DNA from: Sphingomonas adhaesiva
Lineage (GTDB): Bacteria > Pseudomonadota > Alphaproteobacteria > Sphingomonadales > Sphingomonadaceae
Direction: 5' to 3'
DNA: 64,000 nt
Assembly: GCF_002374855.1 (NCBI RefSeq)
Contig: NZ_NWVC01000002.1
Span: forward strand, 310,001 to 374,000
Below are positions 35,460 to 43,906 of this stretch, in pieces. The translations under genes were made by a program, and so were the position numbers. Numbering within the stretch: the first letter of the stretch is position 1; every line of letters starts with the position of its first letter. Under the pieces are notes generated by a model. That model searched no databases. It had not been told where the DNA came from and saw only the letters and a list, made by a program, of their open reading frames with translations.

Positions 35460-35536
35460 TGGTCGGGGCGACAGGATTCGAACCTGCGACCCCCACACCC
35501 CCAGTGTGATGCGCTACCAGGCTGCGCTACGCCCCG
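35460..35536 (-). tRNA. tRNA-Pro (anticodon GGG)
   Basis: On the minus strand a 77-base cloverleaf: acceptor CGGGGCG / CGCCCCG, D-arm GCGC...GCGC with the CCTGGTA loop, anticodon loop CTGGGGG (anticodon GGG, reads CCC/CCU), T-loop TTCGAAT, A73 and encoded CCA. The C1-G72 pair is the tRNA-Pro identity feature in bacteria. Confidence 0.96.
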
Positions 35537-35688
35537 ACCGAGGGGGCGCCTCTACGCCGCGGGCGCGCAGGATGCAAGCGGATGATCGCCGCGATTACGC
35601 CGACGTTGCGCGGCGCGCCGCGCGATGATAGCGGCAACGCCTTCCAGCGGCCGTACCCCGGCCGCTCCATGGCCATGCACGGAATCCG

Positions 35689-36027
35689 ATGCTGATCTCT
35701 CCCGCCTATGCGCAATCCGCGACCGGCGCCGCCTCCTCGGGCGGTCTTGCCGGTTTCCTCGGCCTTGCGCCGCTGTTCCTCGTCTTCATCGTCTTCTACT
35801 TCCTGATGATCCGCCCGCAGCAAAGCCGCATGAAGGCGCTGCAGGCCGCGGTCGCGGGCGTGAAGAAGGGCGATTCGGTTGTCACCGCCGGCGGGCTGGT
35901 CGGCAAGGTCACCCGCGTCGAGGACACGATCGTCGAGGTCGAGATCGCCCCCAACGTCAAGGTGCGCGTGGTCAAGGCGACGCTGGCGGAAGTGACCCCG
36001 CTGGGCGGCAAGCCGGCGAACGACTGA
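35689..36027 (+). CDS. yajC: Preprotein translocase subunit YajC
   Basis: 112 residues. N-terminal AYAQ-like region then one transmembrane helix (GLAPLFLVFIVFYFLMIRPQ, about residues 25-45) and the YajC hallmark IRPQQSRMKALQAAVAGVKK, GDSVVTAGGLVGKVTRVED. Accessory protein of SecYEG-SecDF. One base separates its stop from secD, so the genes are co-translated. The region upstream (35537-35688) should hold the operon promoter; no clear boxes are seen. Confidence 0.96.
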   Translation: MLISPAYAQSATGAASSGGLAGFLGLAPLFLVFIVFYFLMIRPQQSRMKALQAAVAGVKKGDSVVTAGGLVGKVTRVEDTIVEVEIAPNVKVRVVKATLAEVTPLGGKPAND

Positions 36028-36028
36028 C

Positions 36029-37630
36029 ATGCTGGACTTTCCCCGCTGGAAGGTGGCCGGGATCTGGCTGATCCTGATCGCGCTCGTCTCGCTGTCGATC
36101 CCGACGTTCGTGCCGGAGGAGGTCACCAAGTCGTGGGGCATCCATCTGCCGCGCGTGAACAAGGGGCTGGACCTGGCCGGCGGCAGCTACCTGCTGCTGG
36201 AGGCGGACACCAACGACGTCGCGGCGACCCGCGTCGAGGCGATGCGCGAACAGGTGCAGACCGAGATGCGCCGCCAGAACCCGCGTATCGAGATCGGCGA
36301 CATCTCCAGCCGTAACGGCCAGTTGTCGTTCATGCTGCGCGACCCCTCGCAGGTCGATGCCGCGCGCGAACGGCTGCTGTCGATCACCGGCACCGGCGCG
36401 GGGATGACCGGCCAGCGGCAGTGGGATATCCAGGTGGTGGACACCAGCCGTTTCGTACTGACCCCCACCGCCGCCGGGCTGGCGCAGGCGGTCGACACCG
36501 CGATGGGCGACGCGACCGAGGTGGTGCGCCGCCGCATCGACGAAATGGGCACGCGCGAACCCACGATCGTGCGTCAGGGCACCAACCGCATCGTCGTGCA
36601 GGTCCCCGGCCTGCAGAATCCGCAGGCGCTGAAGGACCTGCTGGGCAAGACCGCCAAGTTGGAATTCAAGCTGGTCGACACCACCGCCGATCCGCAGGCG
36701 CTGGCGCGCGGCCAGGCACCGGCGGGCGACCAGATCCTGCCCTATCCCAACAATCCGTCGGGCGTGCCGTTCATCGCGGTGCGGCGCAGCGCGATCCTGA
36801 CCGGCGACATGCTGTCCGACGCGCGCCAGGAATTCGAGCCGCAGACCAACGCGCCGCAGGTGTCGATCACCTTCGACAGCCAGGGCGGCCGCCGCTTCGC
36901 GCGCACGACGCAGGAAAATGTCGGCAAGCCGTTCGCGATCATCCTCGACAACAGCGTCATCTCCGCGCCGAACATCAACGAGCCGATCATGGGCGGGCGC
37001 GCGGCGATCAACGGCGGGTTCACCGTCGAAAGCGCCAACCAGCTGGCGATCGCGCTGCGATCGGGCAAGCTGCCGATCGCGCTGAAGGTGGTGGAGGAAT
37101 CGACCGTCGGGCCGGACCTGGGCGCCGATTCGATCCGCGCCGGCATCCTGGCGTCCGCAGTGGCGGTGGCGCTGGTGGTGGCGTTCATGCTGATCACCTA
37201 CGGCCGGTTCGGGTTCTATGCGAACCTGGCGGTCGTCATCAACGTGTTCGTCATCCTGGGCGTCATGGCGCTGCTGAACGGTACGCTGACGCTGCCGGGG
37301 ATCGCGGGCTTCGTGCTGACGATCGGTACGGCGGTGGACGCCAACGTGCTGATCAACGAGCGTATCCGCGAGGAACGGCGGCGCGGGCGCAACATCGTCC
37401 AGTCGGTGGAGCTGGGCTACAAGGAAGCCAGCCGCACGATCTTCGAGGCGAACGTGACCCACGCCATTTCGGGCATCATCATGTTCGTGCTGGGTTCCGG
37501 CCCGGTGAAGGGCTTTGCGGTCGTGCTGCTGATCGGCATCGCCACCAGCGTGTTCACCGCGGTGACCTTCACCCGGATGCTCGTCGCCGGATGGCTGCGC
37601 CGCGCCAAGCCGAAGACGATCAACATATGA
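36029..37630 (+). CDS. secD: Protein translocase subunit SecD
   Basis: 533 residues, six-helix inner-membrane protein with a large periplasmic P1 head. Uses the proton gradient to pull proteins out of SecYEG. Signatures: NKGLDLAGGSYLLLEAD after the first helix, VVRRRIDEMGTREPTI, RIVVQVPGLQNPQALKDLLG, ESANQLAIALRSGKLPI (SecD hallmark), and C-terminal TIGTAVDANVLINERIREE with the functional Asp. Shorter than E. coli SecD (615), as usual in alphaproteobacteria. REP DNA lies between it and secF. Confidence 0.97.
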   Translation: MLDFPRWKVAGIWLILIALVSLSIPTFVPEEVTKSWGIHLPRVNKGLDLAGGSYLLLEADTNDVAATRVEAMREQVQTEMRRQNPRIEIGDISSRNGQLSFMLRDPSQVDAARERLLSITGTGAGMTGQRQWDIQVVDTSRFVLTPTAAGLAQAVDTAMGDATEVVRRRIDEMGTREPTIVRQGTNRIVVQVPGLQNPQALKDLLGKTAKLEFKLVDTTADPQALARGQAPAGDQILPYPNNPSGVPFIAVRRSAILTGDMLSDARQEFEPQTNAPQVSITFDSQGGRRFARTTQENVGKPFAIILDNSVISAPNINEPIMGGRAAINGGFTVESANQLAIALRSGKLPIALKVVEESTVGPDLGADSIRAGILASAVAVALVVAFMLITYGRFGFYANLAVVINVFVILGVMALLNGTLTLPGIAGFVLTIGTAVDANVLINERIREERRRGRNIVQSVELGYKEASRTIFEANVTHAISGIIMFVLGSGPVKGFAVVLLIGIATSVFTAVTFTRMLVAGWLRRAKPKTINI

Positions 37631-37644
37631 TCGCCCACCCCCGC

Positions 37645-37708
37645 GTCACCCCGGCGAAGGCCGGGGTCTCCCCGTTGGAGAAAGACCCCAGCCTTCGCTG
37701 GGGTGACG
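37645..37708. repeat. Family A REP pair between secD and secF
   Basis: GTCACCCCGGCGAAGGCCGG(GGTCT) at 37645-37669 and AGACCCCAGCCTTCGCTGGG(GTGACG) at 37683-37708 face each other with 13 bases between. It fills the 88-base gap inside the operon, ten bases before the secF start. Confidence 0.88.
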
Positions 37709-37718
37709 GTGAAATGCT

Positions 37719-38693
37719 ATGAAACTGCTCAAGCTCGTCCCCGACGATACCAATTTCGATTTCGTCCGCCTGCGCGGCTGGGCGTTCGGCCTGACGCTGC
37801 TGCTCAGCGTGCTGGCGGTCGGGCTGACCGTCTACAAGGGGCTGAACTTCGGCGTCGATTTCGAAGGCGGCCTGATGATCGAGGAGCGGTTCGCCGCCAG
37901 CCCCGACCTGGACCGCGTGCGCGCCGTCGTGGACGCACAGGGCGTCGGCGAGGCGTCGCTGCAGCAGTTCGGCGACCCGCGCACGATCACCATCCGCCTG
38001 CCGGTGCAGCAGGGCGGCGACGAAGGCGCGACCAACGCCGCGGTGCGCAAGGTCGAGGCCGCGCTGTCGCAGCAATTCCCCGGTGCCGAATTCCGCCGCT
38101 ATTCGACCGTGTCGGGCAAGGTGTCGGGCGAGCTGATCCGCAACGGCGTGCTGGCGGTGGTGCTGGCGATCATCGGCATCGGCCTGTTCGCGATCTTCCG
38201 CTTCGAATGGCAGTTCGGCGTGTCGACGATCGTCGCGATCGTGCACGACCTGTTGATGACGCTCGGCTTCTTCGCGCTGACGCAGTTCGAGTTCGACCTG
38301 AACATCGTCGCGGCGGTGCTGACCATCATCGGCTATTCGATCAACGACAAGATCGTCATCGACGACCGCATCCGCGAGAACATGCGCCGCTATCGCAAGA
38401 TGGAGATGCGCGAGATCGTCAACCTGTCGGTGAACGAAACGCTGCCGCGTACGGTCATGACGTCGGTCACGATCCTGCTGGCGCTGTTCGCTCTGCTGTT
38501 CCTGGGCGGGCACGTGCTGCGCGGGTTCACCGCGGCGATGGTGCTGGGCATCGTGGTCGGCACCTATTCGTCGATCTACGTCTCGTCCTCGCTGCTGATC
38601 TCGCTGGGGCTGCGTGCCGAGCCGGAGGCGGACGACAAGCCGAAGCGCGGCGGCGGCATGGGCGACGCCGAGCGCGTGGCACCGCGCGCCTGA
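37719..38693 (+). CDS. secF: Protein translocase subunit SecF
   Basis: 324 residues, six transmembrane helices. Hallmarks: LNFGVDFEGGLMIEERF after helix 1, GELIRNGVLAVVLAIIGIGL, FFALTQFEFDLNIVAAVLTI, IGYSINDKIVIDDRIRE (conserved SecF helix 4-5) and NETLPRTVMTSVTILLAL. Partner of SecD. The ribosome site would lie at the right border of the REP pair (GGTGACGGTGAAATGCTATG), so the repeat may affect its translation. The stop overlaps the next start by one base (TGATG). Confidence 0.97.
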   Translation: MKLLKLVPDDTNFDFVRLRGWAFGLTLLLSVLAVGLTVYKGLNFGVDFEGGLMIEERFAASPDLDRVRAVVDAQGVGEASLQQFGDPRTITIRLPVQQGGDEGATNAAVRKVEAALSQQFPGAEFRRYSTVSGKVSGELIRNGVLAVVLAIIGIGLFAIFRFEWQFGVSTIVAIVHDLLMTLGFFALTQFEFDLNIVAAVLTIIGYSINDKIVIDDRIRENMRRYRKMEMREIVNLSVNETLPRTVMTSVTILLALFALLFLGGHVLRGFTAAMVLGIVVGTYSSIYVSSSLLISLGLRAEPEADDKPKRGGGMGDAERVAPRA

Positions 38694-39079
38694 TGCGCGT
38701 CGACCGCGACCGGCCGGCCGCGGGGCCGCTGGTCCGCGGCTTCGGCGCGGGCGGGTTCAAGGTGGATGCGCCCGACGGGACGATGGGCGTCTATCCCGCG
38801 CTGCTGCTGACGGCGACGCGCGCCGACGGCTGGTCCCCGCCCGCGCTGGCGGCGCTGGACGAAGCGGCGCTGGCGCCGATCCTGGCGGGGCCGCTGGAAT
38901 TCATCCTGATCGGCACCGGCGCCGAACTGCGCCGCGCGCCGCGCACGCTGGTCGCCGCGCTGGAGGCACGCGGGATCGGGGTGGAGACGATGGACAGCCG
39001 CGCCGCCGCGCGCGCCTGGGGCATCCTGCGCGCCGAGGACCGGCAGATCGCCGCCGCGCTGTATCCGCTGGAGGCGTAG
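38693..39079 (+). CDS. Mth938-like (DUF498) protein
   Basis: 128 residues: RGFGAGGFKVD, FILIGTGAELRRAPRTLVAALEARGIGVETMDSRAAARAWGILRAEDRQIAAALYPLE. This is the DUF498/Mth938 fold (GxG near the middle, T.D...A..TYN.L..E.R in relatives). Mitochondrial relative NDUFAF3 is a complex I assembly factor. The link of the gene to secDF in alphaproteobacteria is recurrent but unexplained. Start taken from the TGATG overlap with secF. Confidence 0.9.
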   Translation: MRVDRDRPAAGPLVRGFGAGGFKVDAPDGTMGVYPALLLTATRADGWSPPALAALDEAALAPILAGPLEFILIGTGAELRRAPRTLVAALEARGIGVETMDSRAAARAWGILRAEDRQIAAALYPLEA

Positions 39080-39177
39080 GGGCGGCGCCGACGTGGGCGG
39101 ATGGCGTGCCCTTTCGTAACGTTGGACGTGCTCGTGACCGCTGAGGTGGGCTTTTCTGCTTCCCCCTCCGTCACCGC

Positions 39178-39371
39178 GCGAAGGCCGGGGTCCGTGGTGC
39201 CGCGACATCATGCGCTTGTCCGCGTGCGGAAACGTGGATGCCGGAACACGTCCGGCATGACGGCGTGGATTATGCAAAGGTCCTGCGAAAGCCGGGGTCC
39301 GTGGTGCCTCAAAAGCAACGACCGATGCGATCGGGGAAACGTGGATGCCCGGAACACGTCCGGCATGACGG
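39178..39371. repeat. Two tandem copies of a family B half-element (86 and 87 bases)
   Basis: Unit 1 is 39178-39263 and unit 2 is 39285-39371. Both begin GCGAA(G/A)GCCGGGGTCCGTGG(TGCC) and end with AAACGTGGATGC, CGGAACACGTCCGGCATGAC(GG). Middle parts differ. They fill most of the 358-base gap between convergent genes; no gene is seen in that gap. Confidence 0.8.
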
Positions 39372-39437
39372 GAGGGGGGCGCAGGCGTCTCGAACCCGTC
39401 CGCGGTGACGGCGGACCTACCCCCGCCCCTCACCGCC

Positions 39438-39854
39438 TCACTCGTCGATCAGCCGCCCTTCGCGCGCGCGGAAGTAGAATTGGCTGGCGATCAGCCACCC
39501 CTTGATCGGGCGCAGCGGCAGGACGGTGCTGACGATCAGCACCGGCATGCTGACCAGCAGGTGCACCCACCACGGCGGGCTGGCGAGGATCTGCAGCATC
39601 AGCGTGAAGACCACGCCGGGAATGCAGGCGAACAGCTGCACGAACACCGCCGGCCCGTCCGCCGGATCGGCATAGGAATAATCCAGCCCGCACACCTCGC
39701 ATCCGTCGCGCACGGTCAGGAAGCCGCGGAAGATATGCCCCTTGCCGCAGCGCGGGCAGCGCCCGGCCGGCCCGGTCCTGAGCGGGCTGAGCGGCGTCCA
39801 GCGGTGCCCCGTGGCATCGACGAAGCGATCGTCGTCCGTGTCGTGCGTGTCCAT
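39438..39854 (-). CDS. DUF983 membrane protein
   Basis: 138 residues. A zinc-ribbon-like pair at the N-terminus (CPRCGKGHIFRGFL, then CEVCGLDYSYADPADGPAVF) and two transmembrane helices (VQLFACIPGVVFTLMLQIL, WVHLLVSMPVLIVSTVLPL). This is the DUF983 family; related proteins occur near heme-copper oxidase genes, but not here. Function unknown. A longer in-frame opening to 40373 overlaps the glycosyltransferase gene and is rejected. Confidence 0.88.
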   Translation of the reverse strand: MDTHDTDDDRFVDATGHRWTPLSPLRTGPAGRCPRCGKGHIFRGFLTVRDGCEVCGLDYSYADPADGPAVFVQLFACIPGVVFTLMLQILASPPWWVHLLVSMPVLIVSTVLPLRPIKGWLIASQFYFRAREGRLIDE

Positions 39855-39885
39855 CGCCCCGCTCTGCGCCTCGCGTGGCGCGGCA

Positions 39886-41073
39886 TCAACCGCGCGGCGC
39901 CTGATACAGGTGAACCAGCCCGGCCAGATGCGCGTGGAGCGCCTCGGCATTGGCGTCCCAGGTGAAGCCCAGCGCGTGCGCGCGCACCGCATCGCGCGCG
40001 GGCGGATGTGCCAGCAGATCGCCGATCGCGCCCGCGAACGCCGCCGGATCGCGCGCGACGATCCGTCCCGCGTCGCGATCGCGCACGACATCGCGCGCGC
40101 CGCCCACGTCGGTGATGACGATCGGCGTCCCGCAGGCGAGTGATTCCACCCAGGCATTGGCCAGCCCCTCCGACGACGAGGGCAGCGCCATGACATCGGC
40201 GGCGGCGAACCAGCGCGGCAGATCGTCGTGAGCGATCCCGCCGAGCAGCCGGACGCGATCGGCCACCCCCGCCGCCGCCGCGAGCGCGGCGAGCCGGGCG
40301 CGCTCCGGCCCCTCCCCCGCGATCGCCAGCGTGACGCCGGGCAGCCGGGCGAGCGCGGCGATCGCCACGTCATGCCCCTTGCGCGGGATCAGCGCGCCGA
40401 CCGACAGCACCAGCGGCCCGGCGATGCCCAGCGCGGCGCGCAGCGCCTCGCGATCGGCGGCGGGGGCGAAGCGGGTGAGGTCGACGCCGGTGTGATGGAC
40501 GCGGACGCGCTCCGCCGGGATGCCGATCGCGGCCATGTCGGCGCGCATCGCCGCGCTGACCGCGAGCAGTCCGTCGGCGGCGCGGCCGGCGGCGCGCACC
40601 TGCGGGGCGGTGGCGGGCGCATGGCCCCAATGGTGGATGTCGGCCCCGCGCGCCTTGATCGACACGGGCACGCCGTAACGGCGCCCCAACGCGACCGCCG
40701 CCGGGCCATCGGGGAAGAAGAACGACGCGTCGATGACGTCGAACGGGAAATCGGCGCGGATCGCGTCGAGCAGCGGCACCAGCGCGCGGGTCAGCGCGGC
40801 GACATGGAAGCGCCCGCCCGTACCCGGCACGATGCCGAAGCGCGGGCGGTCGACGGTGACGCCATCGCGCACCTCGCGCCGCGGCACCGCATCCCAGCCG
40901 CGATAGCGCGGGTGGCGCGACAGCGGCCACGGCGGCAGCCCCAGCGGTGCGACGACGCGCACCGCCACCCCGTCGCGCTTTGCCAGCGCAGCGACCTGCC
41001 GCGCGACGAACACGCCGAAGTTCGGCCGCGTCGCGTCCGGAAACAGGGTCGACAGCGTCAGTACGCGCAGCAT
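39886..41073 (-). CDS. GT4-family glycosyltransferase
   Basis: 395 residues, GT-B fold. N-terminal acceptor domain: LTLSTLFPDATRPNFGVFVARQV, ARGADIHHWG. C-terminal donor domain: GPLVLSVGALIPRKGHDVAI, GEGPERARLAALA, RVRLLGGIAHDDLPRWFAAADVMALPSSSEGLANAWVES with the E-x7-E type pair, CGTPIVITDVGGARDVV. Transfers a nucleotide-sugar hexose to an unknown acceptor, probably for a surface polysaccharide. It is 31 bases upstream of the DUF983 gene on the same strand. Confidence 0.9.
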   Translation of the reverse strand: MLRVLTLSTLFPDATRPNFGVFVARQVAALAKRDGVAVRVVAPLGLPPWPLSRHPRYRGWDAVPRREVRDGVTVDRPRFGIVPGTGGRFHVAALTRALVPLLDAIRADFPFDVIDASFFFPDGPAAVALGRRYGVPVSIKARGADIHHWGHAPATAPQVRAAGRAADGLLAVSAAMRADMAAIGIPAERVRVHHTGVDLTRFAPAADREALRAALGIAGPLVLSVGALIPRKGHDVAIAALARLPGVTLAIAGEGPERARLAALAAAAGVADRVRLLGGIAHDDLPRWFAAADVMALPSSSEGLANAWVESLACGTPIVITDVGGARDVVRDRDAGRIVARDPAAFAGAIGDLLAHPPARDAVRAHALGFTWDANAEALHAHLAGLVHLYQAPRG

Positions 41074-41132
41074 GGCAGGGGCATTAGCCGCACGGGGGTA
41101 AGCGCGGCTTTAACGGCCCGCCCACGCGCGCG

Positions 41133-41813
41133 TCACACGCGCTGCGTAGCGGCCAGATAATCCGTCATCGTCCGCATCCCATCGGGGGTCAGTTGCACGA
41201 TCACGCGCCGCCGGTCGATCGGATCGGGCAGCCGGCGCACCAGCCCGCTTTCCACCAGCATCGCGATCTGGCGCAGCGCGGTGGTCAGCGGCGCGCCCGA
41301 CGCGACCGCCGCGCTGGTGGTGTAGACCGCGCGCCCCTCCGCCTCCTGCACGAACAGTTCCAGCAGCAGGTCGAAGGCCGGCTCGCCGACCACCGCGCTG
41401 CCCAGATAGCGTTCGCGGAGCCGGCGCTTGCCCAGGATGCGTTCCGCGGCGCGCTTCAGGACGCGGCGTTCGTCATCGACGGGGGGAACATCCTCATAGG
41501 CGACCGTCATCGACACGCGGCGCCACGATCCCAGTTGCAGCAGCGACACATGGTGCGTCAGCCACACCCGGCGCGTCGCGTCCCCCGCGAGGCGTACGGT
41601 CGTCGAGAAGCCGCGCCCGTCGATGCACAGCGCACGCAGCCGTTCAGAAAAGGCGGCGCGATCGTCGGCATGGATCAGGTCCGGCAGATGGCAACCGATC
41701 ACGTCGTCGCGCGCACGCCCGATCGCCGCGGCATAGCCGTCGTCGACGTCACACACGGCCAAATCAACGTCGACAAGGCAGCTCATGAGGCTGCGCACGC
41801 CGGATCCCTGCAT
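41133..41813 (-). CDS. PAS-domain / MarR-like winged-helix regulator
   Basis: 226 residues. Residues about 10-95 look like a PAS sensor: CDVDDGYAAAIGRARDDVIGC, HLPDLIHADDRAAF, and VWLTHHVSLLQ. Residues about 130-226 form a winged helix: PAFDLLLELFVQEAEGRAVY, TTALRQIAMLVESGLVRRLPDP, DRRRVIVQLTPDGMRTM, with the MarR-type recognition and wing pattern (R.PDP.DRR...V.LT..G). A one-component sensor-regulator is inferred. PAS ligand or cofactor cannot be told; no transmembrane part. Neighbours (GT4 gene, manA) hint at surface sugar genes as targets, weakly. Confidence 0.8.
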   Translation of the reverse strand: MQGSGVRSLMSCLVDVDLAVCDVDDGYAAAIGRARDDVIGCHLPDLIHADDRAAFSERLRALCIDGRGFSTTVRLAGDATRRVWLTHHVSLLQLGSWRRVSMTVAYEDVPPVDDERRVLKRAAERILGKRRLRERYLGSAVVGEPAFDLLLELFVQEAEGRAVYTTSAAVASGAPLTTALRQIAMLVESGLVRRLPDPIDRRRVIVQLTPDGMRTMTDYLAATQRV

Positions 41814-41901
41814 AGTCCCCCCGCGGTTCGATAACGTTGTCAGCCACCGGGGGAGGATTATGGCCGACGATGTGGAAGGCCGACGGGATCGGGGTCAATC
41901 C

Positions 41902-42729
41902 CTACCTTAGTCGAACCGCACCGGTATAGGCGAACAGCAGGTCGGCATCGACCGAGGCATGCAGCGCCTCCGGCCCGTCGACCAGCACGCATTCGCCCGC
42001 CTTCCATTCGACGCCGGCGACGACGCCCGTGCCCTTGATCGGGATCAGCCAGCCCTGCTTGCCCGCGGGCAGGTCGATCGCGCGATCCCCGCCGGTCCAG
42101 CGTTCCAGCACGAATTTCGGCCCTTCGACCAGGATCGTACGCCCCGGCGCGACCTCCCCGGGAGCGGACGGCGCGACATAGGGTTCGAGATCGGCGACCG
42201 CGACGCCATCGTCCAGGTGCAATTCGCGCGGGCGGCCGTAATCGAACAGGCGATAGGTGGTGTCGGAATTCTGCTGCACCTCGATCACGGTCAGCCCGGC
42301 GCCGATCGCGTGGATCAGCCCGGAATGCGCGTAATAGAAGTCACCGGCCTTCACCGGCTTCCAGAACAGCTTGTCCTCCAGGCTGCCGTCGAGCGCGGAG
42401 GCGCGAAGGTCGTCGCGCGTCATCGGGGCCAGCGGCCCCATCGCGATCGTCGAATCGGGTTCGGCGGCCAGCACCGTCCAGCATTCGTCCTTGCCGCGCG
42501 GTAGCCCGCGCTTATTCGCCTCCTCATCGGACGGATGGTCCTGCACCGACAGCTTTTCGCTGGTGAACAGATATTTGATGAGCAGTTCCGGCTCCTCCGG
42601 ATGCGGCGACTGGAACCACACCTCGCCGATCGGCTCGGCATCGGGCGCGGGATCGGGGAAGCCGGGATAGAGGTGATGGCGCCCCCACGGCTTCTCGACG
42701 CGCTTGGTGGCGAGCAGGGTGGCGGGCAT
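41902..42729 (-). CDS. manA: Mannose-6-phosphate isomerase, class I
   Basis: 275 residues, the short form of type I PMI. Interconverts fructose-6-P and mannose-6-P, supplying GDP-mannose. Zinc and substrate residues: Gln63 and His65 in SVQDHPSDEEANKRG, Glu in the KDECW segment, and the second His in GLIHAIGAGLTVIEVQQNSD, plus TYRLFDYGR with the catalytic Arg. The substrate link to the mannosyl-phosphate synthase-like gene at 58375-59478 is plausible but distant. Divergent from bamD. Confidence 0.93.
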   Translation of the reverse strand: MPATLLATKRVEKPWGRHHLYPGFPDPAPDAEPIGEVWFQSPHPEEPELLIKYLFTSEKLSVQDHPSDEEANKRGLPRGKDECWTVLAAEPDSTIAMGPLAPMTRDDLRASALDGSLEDKLFWKPVKAGDFYYAHSGLIHAIGAGLTVIEVQQNSDTTYRLFDYGRPRELHLDDGVAVADLEPYVAPSAPGEVAPGRTILVEGPKFVLERWTGGDRAIDLPAGKQGWLIPIKGTGVVAGVEWKAGECVLVDGPEALHASVDADLLFAYTGAVRLR

Positions 42730-42849
42730 GGAAACTCCTCGGTTCGGCAGGTGGTGCGGACGGTCGCGACAACGCGCAACGGCCGCTCGCGCTCCCGATG
42801 CGCAAAAGCCGTTGTTCGCCCCCGCCTGTCTACGCTAAGAGCCGGGTCA

Positions 42850-43827
42850 ATGCGTACCCCCCTTTTCCGCCCGCTCACGCTGGGGCTTCTCGCCGCGCTC
42901 GCGCTTCCCATCGCCGGCTGCGCCACCAACCGCAATCGCGGCGACCTGCCCTATGTCGCGCGCGACGTCGGCACGCTGTACACGGCGGCCAAGAAGCGGC
43001 TGGACCAGGGCCGCTACAAGGAAGCCGCCGCGCTGTTCGACGAGGTGGAGCGTCAGCACCCCTATTCGGTATGGGCACGCCGCGCGCAGTTGATGGGCGC
43101 GTTCAGCTATTACCTGAACCGCGACTATACCCAGGCGATCCAGGGCGCGCAGCGGTTCCTGTCGGTCCACCCGGGCAACCGCGACGCGCCTTATGCCTAT
43201 TACCTCGTCGCGCTCAGTTATTACGAGCAGATCAGCGACGTCAGCCGCGACCAGAAGATCACTTCGCAGGCGCAGGATGCGTTGGGCGAGTTGATGCGCC
43301 GCTATCCCAACACCCGCTACGCCGCCGACGCGCGGCTGAAGCTGGACCTGGTGCGCGACCATCTGGCGGGCAAGGAAATGGAGATCGGCCGCTTCTACGA
43401 ACGGCGGCGCCAGTGGCTGTCGGCCACGCTGCGCTTCCGCCGCGTCGTCGACCAGTATCAGACCACCACCCACACGCCCGAGGCGCTGATGCGGCTGACC
43501 GAAACCTATCTGGCGCTGGGCGTGCGCGGCGAGGCGGAAAAGGCCGCGGCGGTGCTGGGCGCCAATTATCCGGGCAGCGACTGGTATGCGCGCGCGTACA
43601 AGCTGATGCAGGAATATCCGGCAAAGCCGATCGCGCCGCTGGCGCCGGGCGAGCTGGTCGTGCCGCAGCCGGTGCGCGCGTCCACCCCGGGTGAGGCGAC
43701 CGCCAACCCGCCGTCGGCGGACGCCCCCGCCCCCACCACCCCGGCGACCACCGGCGGCGACAATCCGTCGGGCAGCACCGCGCCGGGCGCGGGCACCGCC
43801 ACGCCGCCGTCGCCGTCGCAGCCCTGA
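42850..43827 (+). CDS. bamD: Outer-membrane assembly lipoprotein BamD
   Basis: 325 residues. Lipobox LPIAGC makes Cys the lipidated residue. TPR-like helices: YKEAAALFDEVERQHPYSVW, RRAQLMGAFSYYLNRDYTQA, FLSVHPGNRDAPYAYYLVALSYYEQI, YPNTRYAADARLKLDLVRDHLAGKEMEIGRFY (BamD hallmark), and two more. The last 60 residues are a Pro/Ala/Thr/Gly tail, longer than usual. Essential part of the BAM complex that inserts beta-barrels such as the two TonB receptors. Followed 79 bases later by recN, a frequent order in alphaproteobacteria. Confidence 0.95.
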   Translation: MRTPLFRPLTLGLLAALALPIAGCATNRNRGDLPYVARDVGTLYTAAKKRLDQGRYKEAAALFDEVERQHPYSVWARRAQLMGAFSYYLNRDYTQAIQGAQRFLSVHPGNRDAPYAYYLVALSYYEQISDVSRDQKITSQAQDALGELMRRYPNTRYAADARLKLDLVRDHLAGKEMEIGRFYERRRQWLSATLRFRRVVDQYQTTTHTPEALMRLTETYLALGVRGEAEKAAAVLGANYPGSDWYARAYKLMQEYPAKPIAPLAPGELVVPQPVRASTPGEATANPPSADAPAPTTPATTGGDNPSGSTAPGAGTATPPSPSQP

Positions 43828-43906
43828 TCGCGGCGCCGCGGCCCGCGCGCAGGCGGAACAAAAGGGGTCAACACGGACGCCGATTCGGGCTAGGGAGCAT
43901 GCGGCC

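Noticed and set aside
35291..35536. tRNA genes as an integration site of a genomic island
   Set aside because: Both sides are core genes (GT-C gene, yajC-secDF), with no integrase or repeated tRNA 3' end.
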